A DNA stretch of 64,000 bases from Gyrodactylus bullatarudis (taxonomy: Eukaryota; Platyhelminthes; Monogenea; Gyrodactylidea; Gyrodactylidae): positions 374,403-438,402 of the forward strand of contig SSNU01000052.1 of assembly GCA_012064415.1 (NCBI GenBank), in the 5' to 3' direction. Position numbers and translations under genes: made by a program. Below are positions 21,926 to 33,275 of this stretch, piece after piece. The notes beneath the pieces are model-generated. The model did not search any database and was not told where the DNA came from. It saw only the letters and a program-made list of their open reading frames with translations. How positions within the stretch are numbered: position 1 is the first letter of the stretch; every line of letters starts with the position of its first letter.

Positions 21926-22599
21926 ATTTTTTTATCGAATAGTCAGGAGCAAAAATAGTTCTTAAATCTCACAATGAAATGAGCCTATAACAATATCGGA
22001 TTCAAAAATATTGTGTAAAAGCTTTATCTATCTCATCATTGCACCAAAATTATTCTTTTAAAGGTTCTGTAAATTTTTGCGACAAAAACATTAAAATTGG
22101 GTCCATAGTAATCCTTATTGAATTCTCTGGTATCATTTTATCTGGAAACCAAGGTATCCATATCCAGAGATGATCCTTGATTTTAATCAGATTAACCTTT
22201 AAAAATTAATGAAAAAATATACCAAATGAATTTTGTTATATTTGCCATATTTTCTATCTTTATATATATATAAAATTAGGAATTGTTCATTAGGCTAATA
22301 GTACACAAAAAATTGTAATGCATAATATGAAAATTAAATATTCTCGTCTACTTATATTGTATTTAATTTAATCCAGATTGATAGATGTTTTTGTTTACCA
22401 TTGGCGATGAGGAAAATAAACTAAAATTCATACTACAAAAGTGAAATCCCTTTTGACTGTCCCTTTTCTCAAATGATTCAAGACAAACAGTACAAATTTA
22501 CATAATATTATGTCTTGTCAATCTCTGAATTTATGAAATCTATAAAATCATCATTGATATTATATAGAAATTATTTTCCATTTATCCTTTAGTTCCAAA

Positions 22600-22765
22600 G
22601 ACCCCAAGACTTAAGGCCCAAGTTTACTTGGAATCGTATTGGTCTTTTTATTGTTGATGGCTATGAAAACTCACCGCAAGGTATTCTATGTCAAGAAGCC
22701 CTCAGATACTTTGAAATTAAGATAAATGACTGCAAAACAAGGGGGGCAAATGTTCTATTGATTAT
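22600..22765. repeat. Dispersed repeat, copy 2
   Basis: Counterpart of the repeat at 20320-20540, sharing the TTACTTGGAATCGTATTGGT block and GGGGCAAATGTTCTAT. No coding content. Confidence 0.5.
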
Positions 22766-22974
22766 TTATCGAGACTATTGAGCCCACTTCAACGTTTGAA
22801 TGAAAATATTTTGAGTTGATAAAATATATTCATTTTGATCACAATTAATAAGCTAATTTATGAGCTAGAAAAAACAGGCATAAACGCGTTTTGATTTGAT
22901 TGAGAATCGAACCAGGGTCATGAGAATCGATAGGGATTTGCTCAGGGAACAATAAAAATGTAAACTACGATAAG

Positions 22975-23290
22975 AAAACCAATCGAGAAAATGACTCAAA
23001 ACTAAAATGAAACGATTTTTAATGCGTTTCTAATGGGAATTCTATATTCAATAAAGATTCTTTTTATCCCATCTAAGAAAGACGATTTTCTGTTGGATTT
23101 CTGATCTACTAATAAATAGATTAAAACCAAATTTTACTAAATATTGTTTATTCTATCCAAGTTTAGATATCTTTTTGAGATTTTTTCAGTGTAAAATTAT
23201 AAAATAGATATGTGATATTGTTCGGACCTATGTAATAACTGAGAATTTCCGAATAATCGCCATATATAGGACGAATCTCCCGAAAAGGCT
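22975..23290. repeat. About 315-bp dispersed repeat, copy 1
   Basis: Matches 52740-53060 block by block: GGGAATTCTATATTCAATAA, GATCTACTAATAAATAG, TTTGAGATTTTTT, and AACTGAGAATTTCCG followed by AATAATCGCC and ATATA. Roughly 80 per cent alike by eye. The open frame at 23197-23559 on the minus strand lies partly inside this repeat and is not treated as a gene. Confidence 0.6.
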
Positions 23291-23565
23291 AATGTACTTA
23301 TATTAGGATGTAAAGACTGATGGGTATACCTCGAATATGGCGCATAACTTTCTTTCAAGATCAGGCTTCTCCTAGCTTGAGTTTTATACAAGAATTTCAT
23401 ATAATAAATAGATAGTTTTAGGTTAAGGAAATCTTTCATATTCGATTTAACCCCAAATTTGTTTTTCGAACTTGAAGATGAAACGTTTGTCTCATCTGAT
23501 TTGAGAACATACTCATCATATTCGTCTTCTATTTTTTTGAAAAAATCATAGAATCTCAACTACAC

Positions 23566-24030
23566 CTAGTTAATATGAAGATGGGTATTTACAAAATTCT
23601 TAGGATCACAATTAGTCAAAAAATTAAATATGCTGAATCTGGTTTAGAGAATCACCCCATGATCTTGTTAAAATCATTTTCATTACTTGAAAGTCGATGA
23701 AATTTGATATTTCAAGATCCCTAAAAAAAGACGAATTTATATGATGATAATCGGTTTTCTCGTCTTATTGTGATCCTAAAAGTCAACTTTTGATCACTCT
23801 CTCTCATTGAAATCAGCAAAGTTCAAAAAAAGGGGAATTTGGCGCTACTTCAAGATTTCAAATTTGTCGTATTTTCCATAAAAATGGATTTTTTCTAAAT
23901 TTTTTTTCTCCGTATCGTGAAAGAGGGCCTTATGATCTAGATTTCAAAAAATCTTGATCGAATTCGATTTCTTGATGAAAAAATTAAGAATTTTGTAAGC
24001 ATCATAAATTCCCATCTTCCCATTAACTAG
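23566..24030. repeat. Foldback element, TTAATATGAAGATGGG family
   Basis: The left end CTAGTTAATATGAAGATGGG and right end CCCATCTTCCCATTAACTAG are inverted. The right arm matches the right arm at 17590-17731 closely (CTCCGTATCGTGAAAGAGGG). The left arm has a large deletion, so most of the palindrome is lost. Confidence 0.75.
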
Positions 24031-25917
24031 CTTAATAAATCACTCAATAGGAGTTTAATCGAGAAAAAATCTCAACCTTATCATATGTAAACTCTTCACA
24101 ATAGATTCTTTCTTGATGATTCATACAATATAATCGAAGCATGTAAGATTTGTCAAACATCTATCAACTCTTCAATTTAAATAAATAAAACCTTGAATGA
24201 CTCCTGAGGGATGAAAAAATTCCTGTATTAAGCACATTCGAAAAAAATAATAAATTCCAAATCCTAATCATTCCCTATCAAAATTTATTTTCTATTTATT
24301 CTCTTCGAAAAACATCTCAATAGAAAAAAAATGTATTCATCATTCCTAGCAAATTAATTCTGACACATTAACAAAATGTGAAATCCAGTTGGATGCCCAT
24401 TCTTTCTATAGAAGGAGAATTTTGTTATCCTTCTATCTTGTATGCAGTCTATTTCTTCATAATTCTAATGATAATAATGGTCAAATTTCTTTTCCATCTA
24501 CAAAAATGTTGAGCTATCTTTATGTACGCTGTACATATATTGAATTGTAATAGGCAAAATTGCATCAGAAAATAATCATTATTATTTTACTTTTTATTGC
24601 TATGAGTCATTTGTATCCCATTTCCCTTGATCCAAGGACAATAAATTGATAGAATTGAGAAGTTTTTTGTGTCAAAAAAAATTAATTTATTATGTATACA
24701 TAGATGAATTAGGGGAAATTGTTTGAGCTACTTAGGAGTAGTTAGAAGTTCTCTAGAAATAAAATCCATGTATTGCAATATGGATGAATTTTTCCAAGGT
24801 TTCCAGCCAATGTATAAATTTAATCAAGCATAAACCCATACTCTTTTTTAAAAAGAGATTTTATATTAGTTAAAACTGTACCTAGTAACCAAATTGAACA
24901 ATGAATAATGTAAAAGAATTTGAAATTAAATTCAAAGCAATATATCAAAAACAACTGAATGGACTTTAGAATGAAAATATTACTACCTTGATGAAATAAT
25001 CAAGTCAAGTGTAAATGAAATTTCAGAAATTAAAAAATTAATTCAGGATGCTTAGAAATTTCGTTTTATTAAAAAGACAACAAAATCTCTTTCGAATCTA
25101 CGCTAGATTTTCTATAGATATCATTTTTATGGGGTAATTTGTATGTGAGGACAAGATCCAAAACGCGTTACTTATTACACCATTCATTTTGATATTGATG
25201 GCTTCTTTAGGCTTGTAAAAAAATTGGTAATTTTATTTGGAAATAACAAAACATAATTTTAGAATTAAAATTCTAACCGAAAACTCTAGTATTGTAAATA
25301 ATGAAAATTTCATCATATTAAAAAGTATGTCACCAAATTTTATGTTTTTGTAGTAAACTCAGAAATTGGAGAAGAAAATAAGTTTCCCTTTGGACTCACT
25401 CATTAGAAATGTATAACAAAAAAACTTTAATTGAGTTTCATACTGAGAGCAAGGAGTAATACCAGCTTCCTTTCTACCACGTTTCACTTTTATTCCAATA
25501 AAAATTGCTAGAAAAAGGATGAGTAATCCAGAGTTATCCCAGAAATTTAGTGAGAACAGATAGAAACTTTCTCTACAATTTGTTGTTTATACCTTATCAG
25601 TTTATTTATTTATTTAAATGGAATTTGAAAAAAGAACACATAAGAATTGAGTAGTGGAACACTACACTAGGATCATTATTGATGCTATTGGAAATATTTT
25701 GAAAAGACTCTGCCTTTATTATTCTACAAGAAATGAAATTAGATTACGAATTTTTGGTTATCTCTTCACCTCTCTACAAAGTGTATGATTCAGCAAGAAC
25801 TTAATAAGTAATATTGGACGGTATAATCCCACAAAATAGAGAAAAAAAATTACAAACAAATATTTCTGTTGATTTCAAAGTAAGAGAGTTGACAATTAGC
25901 ATCACGAATAGTCAAAT
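24031..25917. other. Intergenic, nothing recognised
   Basis: AT-rich, with no supported frame, RNA gene or clear repeat. Confidence 0.5.
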
Positions 25918-26345
25918 AAACCTAATTGACATGAAGAATCGTCATTGAAGATGAGAATTTACTGTTTTTACAAAAAACTCAATATTTTTCTCCGGATTCA
26001 CAGAAAATAATGATTTTCTGACTAAAATCAGGCTGAGATAGCGAAGAGATAGTTTCCGAGAAAAAGTTAAACTTCCAGATTTTGGATAATTTGCCTTCGT
26101 AAAAATCGAAAAATTCAAATGGTTCGATTTCGCACAGTAATGACGATCTATAGTGAACTTCTACATGTGAATTCGAATTCTTCGTTCAATTTTAAAGCAA
26201 GTATATTCTTATCAAAATTAGACGAATAATTCGAATTTGTCAACAGAAGATTCGGAAGATTACTCTTGTAAATTGGACCATTTGAATTTTTCAATTATCA
26301 AGAGGGAAATGACCAAAAATTTACAAGATTCACTTTTTCTTGAAG
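25918..26345. repeat. Foldback element, GACATGAAG family, right arm decayed
   Basis: The left terminus CCTAATTGACATGAAGAATC is followed by AAAAACTCAATATTTTTCTCC, as in 32107-32413. The interior (GAAAAAGTTAAACTTCCAGA, TTTTGGATAAT) matches 5850-5880. The right terminus cannot be found. Confidence 0.5.
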
Positions 26346-29100
26346 ATAAACATTTAATTTCTGCGATAGAGCTGAAGCCATATTTTACTATATTAAAATT
26401 CTAATTTTACATAATGGAAGTGAACGATGTTATTGAATTGGGCTGGCCCATAACAATATGCAGTATGATAATAGGGAATTTTATATTCGTTAAACTTGAG
26501 TGTATAGATGAACAAACAGGATATTATCTCTAATTTATTAATTGTTGATAAATTGTAGATATATATAGAGTAGTGTCAGAAGGTATCTTTCATAATTGTA
26601 CTAATATTATTTCCTAACAAATCATTTATACAATGTAGTATATGGCCTACTGCTCTCTATTACCTTGGTTATGTGTACTATATATATTCCAAGTACTATG
26701 CTATCGTTGTCTTCGTTTAGTCTATGTGAACTAGTGCATGATCTTCAAAATGAATGTGTAATAATTGCCAACACTTTATTATTTGAATAAAAACATAATC
26801 AATTACTGCTACAGAGATCTAAAGAAGAAAAATAAATTTTCAACAATATTTATGACAAATAATAATGTATATCGAAAACTTGTGTCAACATTTGTATTCT
26901 CATATGTGTTTGAGATGTTTTTTTTTAATTTTTCGAATATAACAGTAACTGAATTAAAACAAATTAAATCAATATACACAGACTTTTCTGGTTAATCTTG
27001 TTACCCTCTAAAAGTTCAACAGGAGAGTTTACGTATTTTTCTACTTAACAAAAATTTTTCAGACATTTTTGATGAATCTAAAACCTAAGAAATGGCAGAT
27101 TATAGCTCTAATTAAAACACTAAAATAATCTTGACATCATAAAGCATAAAAATCTATAGGAATACATGTATAAATCTATGGTAGTTAAACTTTTATATTT
27201 TGATATTACCGAAATTTGTTGGTGTTTCCGATTGGGACATCATTAATTTGTACAGTCTGAACCGAAACTCGATGGCCACCCCAGTCCAAAGAAATTATAG
27301 CGTAACACATCGCGAAAAATATACAAAAATACCAAAATTCTACAATGAATTCATTGAATTCAAAAGTACAAAAAATTGAGTTTTTTAAGCTTTATTGCGA
27401 GGTTCAGAGAGGTACTAGAGAGTTTAAAAGCATCTGAGTACATAAAAGACAAGTTGCTTTTTCATAGGAACATTAAAGTTTCTCTTCAAAGGCACTCTAA
27501 AAAAACCTGTTTTATGTAGGTCTACTTGTAAGCGATCTATTAAAATCAGGGTTTTGGATCACATAGTGAAGGGGTGTGAATCGAGTATACGTTTATTCGA
27601 GCTTCGAATGGTCTAGTTTGAAAGATAAAAAAGTGCTGATTTCATAAATAGTCAGGGCAAGAAAATCAGTTCATCAGATCACAAGTGATTGGATCTTGAA
27701 ATCCAGATTATATTTTTATTGAAAATCTGTATTTTTAGGTTTCTTATACGAGTAATATTTTAACTTTTATCCTTAGATAATAATCCATGCAGGATCATTG
27801 TTTTTATTAATTATTTGAGCTTTTTGATTTCTTTAATTATTCTGAGAAATGTTGAAAAATTAGAGTACAATCAGAAACACGAATATGAGCACACCCACAT
27901 AATATTTTCACCATCCAAAGTACCATTTGATATTATCCCATAGATTCTGTAGGAACAGATTCAAATTTTACGAGAAATTTTACGGGTGTTTATAAATGAT
28001 TATAGTTTACATTGCAGGAGAAATGTAAGGTGAAATTCTATTCTTGCTTACATTCTGCATTTTTATCAGGAAATTTACCCATAATTAAAAATAAATAAAA
28101 CTTGATATCAGGATGTTTCTCTATTGGGATCTGAGAATAAAGAACGTCTTGAACTAAATTAATTCCAGATGATTTTTTTATTTAATCATTATAATGAGAG
28201 AGCAAGACCCGATTGGGACATTTTCAAAAACATATTTATTTCAACTTTGAGGTGAATTTTTGGTGGGTGTAAAAGTGGGCCCAGAAAATCTTCATAATAC
28301 ATTCGAGTTCGTGATGGAAAAATTGAGATATTCTATTAATTTTATATTCCAACCAATAGATATCGACTTCCAAGTAAGCTTCGTCCTGATTGCCAAAATT
28401 AAATTTAAACAAAATACCAAGTTTTAGTCATAAAATTGTTGAAATTGAAAGAAAATATGAGAACACGAAAAAGACACCTTTTGTAAATTCATCTCTATGA
28501 TTTAGGATGCGTAAAATAGGTCTTGAATTCTTCGAGATTACTCCTCCGAAATTAATGTTTTTCAATGATCTATTTTTCCTTGTAGACGTTGTTATTATGA
28601 CCTATGATCTGAAAGCAATTCAGATTCTGAATGGGAGTAACTAGAAGGTTTAAAAATATAAGTTTAAAATTTTTTTGGTGGTTATTTGTTTTTTAAACGA
28701 TTAATTTATGAAATTTATCAATTTCAACGATTTGGCACAATTCCGGATTTTTTCCGGAAATTTTCTAGAATGAACCTTATTTCCAAGGCTTGTGTTTTCT
28801 GTAGATTTCAATCAGCATAATCATAGCTTTATTTCGTCTCCTGCTAACCCAATAAATTAGCAAATAAATAATACTTTAATGAATTTATCTCCAATAAATT
28901 TGTTTGAATCGTAAATTTAATAAGATTGCTTGAATTGAACAAAAAATTTAACATAGAAAAAACCAAAGTAAGAATTCTTCAGGACCCTAGATAAGAACTG
29001 TATTAATTGGAAGTAAAAATCGTAATCAGCCACTAGAAAAAACTTGGTAGCATTTCAAGAATATTTAAAATATCCCAGAATGAAAATTTAAAAGTGCAAT
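26346..29100. other. Intergenic, nothing recognised
   Basis: No gene or element can be supported. The frame at 26765-26995 is short and AT-driven. Confidence 0.45.
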
Positions 29101-29168
29101 GAAGGAAAAAGGGGAATAATAAAGATAAAAATTATGTATATTTACGAACCGATTTTTTATCTGGTGAA

Positions 29169-29351
29169 TTGAAAATAGTTCCATTTAATTCTGAAACAAT
29201 TCAAAGTATCAGGTCTCTTGGTAGCGAAAAGAAAGATTTGAATAATACTATTCCTTTATTTTGGAAAATACTTTTTAAACGTGATACGGAAAGAATGGTT
29301 GTCTTTGATCTTATGGAAAGCTTGAAAAAAATTTGGTATCACGAGGCCTGA
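29169..29351 (+). CDS. Possible exon of an unknown protein
   Basis: A frame open from about 29109 to a stop at 29349-29351 reads with balanced composition (LRTDFLSGELKIVPFNSETI, DLNNTIPLFWKILFKRD). It is unlike the Lys/Asn/Ile-heavy chance frames around it. No start, splice signal or family is identified. It could be a last exon or part of a decayed element. Confidence 0.25.
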   Translation: MKIVPFNSETIQSIRSLGSEKKDLNNTIPLFWKILFKRDTERMVVFDLMESLKKIWYHEA

Positions 29352-29576
29352 AAATATCCAAGTTATACAAATTTTGGTTAGGAAGATATAACATTCGAAT
29401 TTTTTTTCAAGAAAAAAGTTTATATTTTTATAACTGAGGAATTCTAAGAAATCACATTTTTTTACCTGAAAAGTAGTTTCATAGGTAAAATCTTGAAAAA
29501 TTGTAATGAAAAAAACGGCAGAAATAAATTTTAAAATATTATTTTTATCTAGGTGTTAGTTGCTCTTTCACATACA

Positions 29577-30275
29577 CCTAATTAATATGAAGATGGGAAT
29601 TTATGCTTTTCATCAAGAAATCGAATTTGATCAAGATTTTTTGGAATCTAGATCGTAGGATCCACTTTCAGGATCTGAAGAAAAAAATTTGAATAAAAAC
29701 AAATTTTAAGAAAGTTATGGCATATTTCAAATCTAGCGATGGCACCGAGTTCCCATTTTTTTGAGTTGAAAATTTTTGTTGATTTAAAAGTGAGAGATGG
29801 ATCAAAAGTTGATTTTTAGGATCACTATTAGTCAAAGAAATCAAATATGCTGATTCAGATTTTGAGAATCCACCTATCTTCGTGTCAAAATCGAATTTTG
29901 ATTTTTTGAACATTTTCACTACTTGAAAATCGAAGAAATTTTGATGATTCAAGATCCCTGAAAGTTGGCGAGTCCATTGAAATTTTCATGCTCATAATCG
30001 GTTTCTTTGACTAATCGTGATCCAAAAAATCAACTTTAGATCACTCTCTCACTTTTAAATCAACAAAAATTTTCAACTCAAAGTTCAAAAAAATGGGAAT
30101 TTGAAATATGCCATAACTTTCTTAAAATTTGATATTTTTCAAATTTTTTTTCTTCAGATCCTGAAAGTGGAACCTACGATCTAGATTCCAAAAAATCTTG
30201 ATCAAATTCGATTTCTTGGTGAAAAAATTCATAATTTTGTAAAAAGCATAAATTCCCATCTTCATATTAACTAGC
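29577..30275. repeat. 699-bp foldback element, TTAATATGAAGATGGG family
   Basis: The left end CCTAATTAATATGAAGATGG and right end CCCATCTTCATATTAACTAG are inverted. Arms of about 250 bp match, for example CACTTTCAGGATCTGAAGAA with TTCTTCAGATCCTGAAAGTG, and GGATCACTATTAGTCAAAGA with TTTGACTAATCGTGATCC. Frames at 29668-29952 and 30122-30355 on the minus strand are by-products of the arms. Confidence 0.88.
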
Positions 30276-30394
30276 TTTATATATGTATATATAGTGGCTT
30301 TACACTGGTTTTTTGTAAATAAGCACCATATGGAAATTACAGTGTTTTTAGACAATTAACCTACTAGCAAAGTGTGGTCACTGGTAATTACTAT

Positions 30395-30600
30395 ATCCAT
30401 GTGAACTCTATCTTGATGGAGATTGTCTTCTCACACCTAGATGTTAGAATTCGGATAAGCAGGTGTCAATTCCATAAGAGAGTTAAAATAATATTCAACT
30501 CACGGTGGCAGATGTAGACGCGTTTCGTCCTTATTAGGACTCGTTAGTACACCATAGCCTTGATTCGAACCCGGGTCTTCAACGTTGTGAGCCAGAAATA
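30395..30600 (-). mobile_element. tRNA-derived SINE carrying a hammerhead ribozyme
   Basis: Read on the minus strand, the order is a degenerate A-box-like TGGCTCACAACG, B box GGTTCGAATCA (about 30562-30572), the hammerhead (30511-30553), then the family tail ending ATCTAGGTGTGAGAAGACAA. The hammerhead folds well. Stem I is GGUGUA with UACAUC (6 pairs, one G-U). The core is CUAACGA, stem II is GUCC with GGAC around UAAUAA, then GAAAC and a minimal stem III ending GUC at the expected cleavage site. One core base differs from CUGANGA (G to A), which probably abolishes cleavage in this copy. Confidence 0.75.
30511..30553 (-). ncRNA. Hammerhead ribozyme motif (type I, minimal stem III)
   Basis: The best-folded hammerhead in the window, seen inside the SINE. 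All three stems form, and GAAACGCGUC is intact on the 3' side. The catalytic box reads CUAACGA, where CUGANGA is expected; that G is an invariant core position. Known hammerheads in Penelope-like elements and schistosome SINEs have this minimal design. Confidence 0.7.
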
Positions 30601-30884
30601 GTTGAAAGTATGTGGTGTTAAAACTATGGGAGTGTTGAGTAACTTTGGTTAATTTTTAAGTATATTGCAGGACAAAACAGTCAGAAGGTCGAATGCTGAG
30701 ACCTAAGATTAATTATGTGTCTCCGATTAAAATTTTTGTTCATCTCATATAAGAAGCATTGAAAGATGCAACTCTAAAAGGCTTTGTGGAATATCATATC
30801 AGAAATTTCAATGTAGAAGTGACAGTTTTTTAGGCATTAAACCTTCATTCGTCATTACTACGTCCGTAGAAATCAAACTTGATA

Positions 30885-30990
30885 GAGATTGTCTTCTCAT
30901 ACCTAGTTGTTAGAAATTGGAAAAACAAGTGGCAGGTGTAGACGCGTCCTCATTAAGTTTTATTAATTTTTTGGTGACGAAGGATAAGCG
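30885..30990 (-). mobile_element. Truncated SINE copy, hammerhead deleted
   Basis: The tail block TTCTCATACCTAGTTGTTAG and GGAAAAACAAGTGGCAGGTG, then TAGACGCGTCCTCATTAAG, match the SINE at 30395. The bases between GACGCG and TCCTCATTA of the hammerhead are missing, an internal deletion in the core. Confidence 0.6.
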
Positions 30991-31084
30991 CTTAAGTCTT
31001 TTAGTATCTCTAATTGGATGCGGAGAAGTCACAAATATTGCCTTTAGAGATAAGACTCAGCCTGTACCTAATTTATAAGCTATT

Positions 31085-31205
31085 AAAGAAACAATCCAAA
31101 AATGCAGGTCAGGTATAGATGCGTTTCGTTTGTGTTGAGACTTATTGGACTGGTCAGCACACAATAGCCTGGATTCGAACCCGATTCTAACTACTAGGCC
31201 AGACC
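31085..31205 (-). mobile_element. SINE head with intact A and B boxes plus hammerhead remnant
   Basis: On the minus strand the A box TGGCCTAGTAG (31191-31201) fits TRGYNNARNNG, and the B box GGTTCGAATCC (31172-31182) is perfect. They are unusually close, probably through a deletion. A hammerhead follows (31112-31163): stem I GUGUG with UAUAC, core CUGACCA (one base off), a lengthened stem II region, then an intact GAAACGCAUC. The frame at 31057-31314 on the minus strand overlaps this and is not a gene. Confidence 0.65.
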
Positions 31206-32106
31206 TTCCGTTTATCTCATCTTTGTAGGTTAGATATCTAAGAATTTCTTGAATAATAATGACCCTTATTTCATTACAAGAATCGACAAGATGAACTATT
31301 TTTTTGGCTTTCAATGAAAAAATTGTTCAAAATCAATTTGTTGGTCACATGCACAAATTTGATTAAATCAAAGAAACATAAAAAAGGATCATTGGATAAT
31401 AAAAAGGCTTTTATCTTTCAAAATATTCATGAAAACTTTGTGGAATTGATTTTCTCTATCTCGAATATAATTTGCATCATTAAAGTAATCCTGGTTAAAT
31501 TAAAATTAAACTCTAATCAAAAAGAAATAGTGGTTATTTCTAAAAAAATTTAAGGAGATATTATAATTTGATATTTTTCATTGTGATGATAATTATCATT
31601 ATTTTATAAGGAGCTGAAGCAGTTTTTTAGAATGAAAACAAAGATGATTTAGATTTTTCCAAACTTGACCTTCTGTCTTATTCTGACCGACCTGGCTGAA
31701 CCCATGGAAGGACTCGAATTTATGCATTGTAATAATTAAGAGTTACAAGTTAAAGTCATATGATATCGATCTTTTACTTCATTCTCAAACTTTATTCCAG
31801 CATTTCATTTTTCAGTATTCAATCGTATCTTATATTGGAAATTTTTTATCCTAGAGTTAATCTCACGAAAGATAAGAAATTTTATCAACCCTTTGCACAC
31901 CAATGTTTATACAGACTAGGGATAGCTTTTGAAAACAATCTTTCAAAAATTTTCATAAGCCTCCATAAATAATAATGCCTTAATATCTGAGGATTCTAAG
32001 TGTGAAATTTTCCTTTTCCTAGGGGTGATATTAATGCAATACAGTTTTAAAAAATTGTGTTTTCAACGAAAATAAATCACACTACTTTTTTAATAAATTT
32101 AGCAAA

Positions 32107-32413
32107 CCTAATTGACATGAAGATGAGAATTTACTTTTTTCACAAAAAAACTCGATATTTTTCTTCGGAAAGTCAGGAGAAATATTATTTTTCGAGTTCA
32201 ATAATAAAATAAGTTGGAAAAAATTTTTAAAAATTCAATCCGACCAAAATTAGGCCAATTTCAAGTTTCGAAAATGCACCAAATTTCCACTTTTTCCTAT
32301 CTTATTGCCTTTTTTAGTAATGGAATTCAAAAAATAATTTTTTCATGACTTTCCGAAGAAAAATATCGAGTTTTTTGTAAAAAAAGTAAATTTTCATCTT
32401 CATGTCAATTAGG
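32107..32413. repeat. 307-bp palindrome, GACATGAAG family
   Basis: Near-complete foldback. The left end CCTAATTGACATGAAGATGA and right end TCATCTTCATGTCAATTAGG are perfect inverse copies at the tips. Inner blocks such as CTCGATATTTTTCTTCGGAAAG and its complement continue the match. This is the reference copy for fragments at 1740, 5820, 25918 and 35203. Confidence 0.88.
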
Positions 32414-32820
32414 TTTAGATGAGATTTTATATTTTTTGACTATTTTCATTGCTTTATTAGGATGATTCCAGATTAGTTTTTAATTAAATTGGAAATAACT
32501 GATTAATCTAAAATTTTAAAATCAAGAAAAAAATAGCAGGATTTTGGCGTCAAATCGAAATTTTATGTCTCCGAGTATATCGGAAATTTCTTTTCTATAA
32601 ATCACTAAAACTGCCATGATTCGCAATAGAAAATTTTTTATGAGCTTGTAGGAGAAATGAGATAACCTCTAATCGTGAAACCATAGCTGTAGTCAATATA
32701 AGAAAATAAAAAAACTCATTTAAGAACCGAAAGATTTCAACCATTACTGATCGTCAGTATCTTTTTAATGATAACTTGGTTTTCGTAACCTTATTCAGTT
32801 TCAGTATCAGATGTCTAATT

Positions 32821-33275
32821 CGTTAAAATGAAAATGGGAGATTATGATTTTTACCAAATTCTCAATATTTTCATCAAGAATTAGATCATGACTTTTTGGA
32901 ATTTAGATCATGAGACCCACTTTGACATTTTTCAGGGATCTTGAATCATCAAAATTTCATCGATTATCAAGTAGAGAAAATGCTCATAATTCGATTTTCA
33001 CATGATGATGCGAGGATTATCGAAATCAGATTCAGCATATTTAATTTTTTTAACTAAACGTGATCCTAAAAATCAATCTCTCACTTTGAGATCAGCAAAT
33101 ATTTTCGACTCCGAATTTATAATTCGTTTAAAAATTAATTTCAAAAATTTTTTTTCTTCATATCGTGAAAGTAGGCGTCAGGATCTAAAATCCAGAAATT
33201 CCTGATCAATTACGATTTCTTGATAATAAAATTGAGAATTTTGTAAAAATTACAAATTCCCACCTTTACAAGCGT
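32821..33275. repeat. Diverged foldback element
   Basis: The left end AAAATGGGAGATTATGATTT and right-end complement (AAATTCCCACCTTTACAAGC) form a loose inverted repeat. The interior shares GATTCAGCATATTTAATTTTTT, ACTAAACGTGATCCTAAAAA and ATCGTGAAAGTAGG with the TTAATATGAAGATGGG family. The frame at 33002-33205 is a by-product. Confidence 0.65.

Noticed and set aside
23197..23559. 120-aa minus-strand ORF
   Set aside because: Half of it overlaps a dispersed repeat (22975-23290), and no motif or splice support is seen. A chance or element-derived frame.
29668..30355. Minus-strand ORFs at 29668-29952 and 30122-30355
   Set aside because: Both lie wholly or largely inside the arms of the 699-bp foldback. 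The same reading appears in other foldback copies (34715, 33002), so they are by-products of a repeat rather than genes.
31057..31314. 85-aa minus-strand ORF
   Set aside because: Reads through the SINE with its A/B boxes and hammerhead, so not protein-coding.
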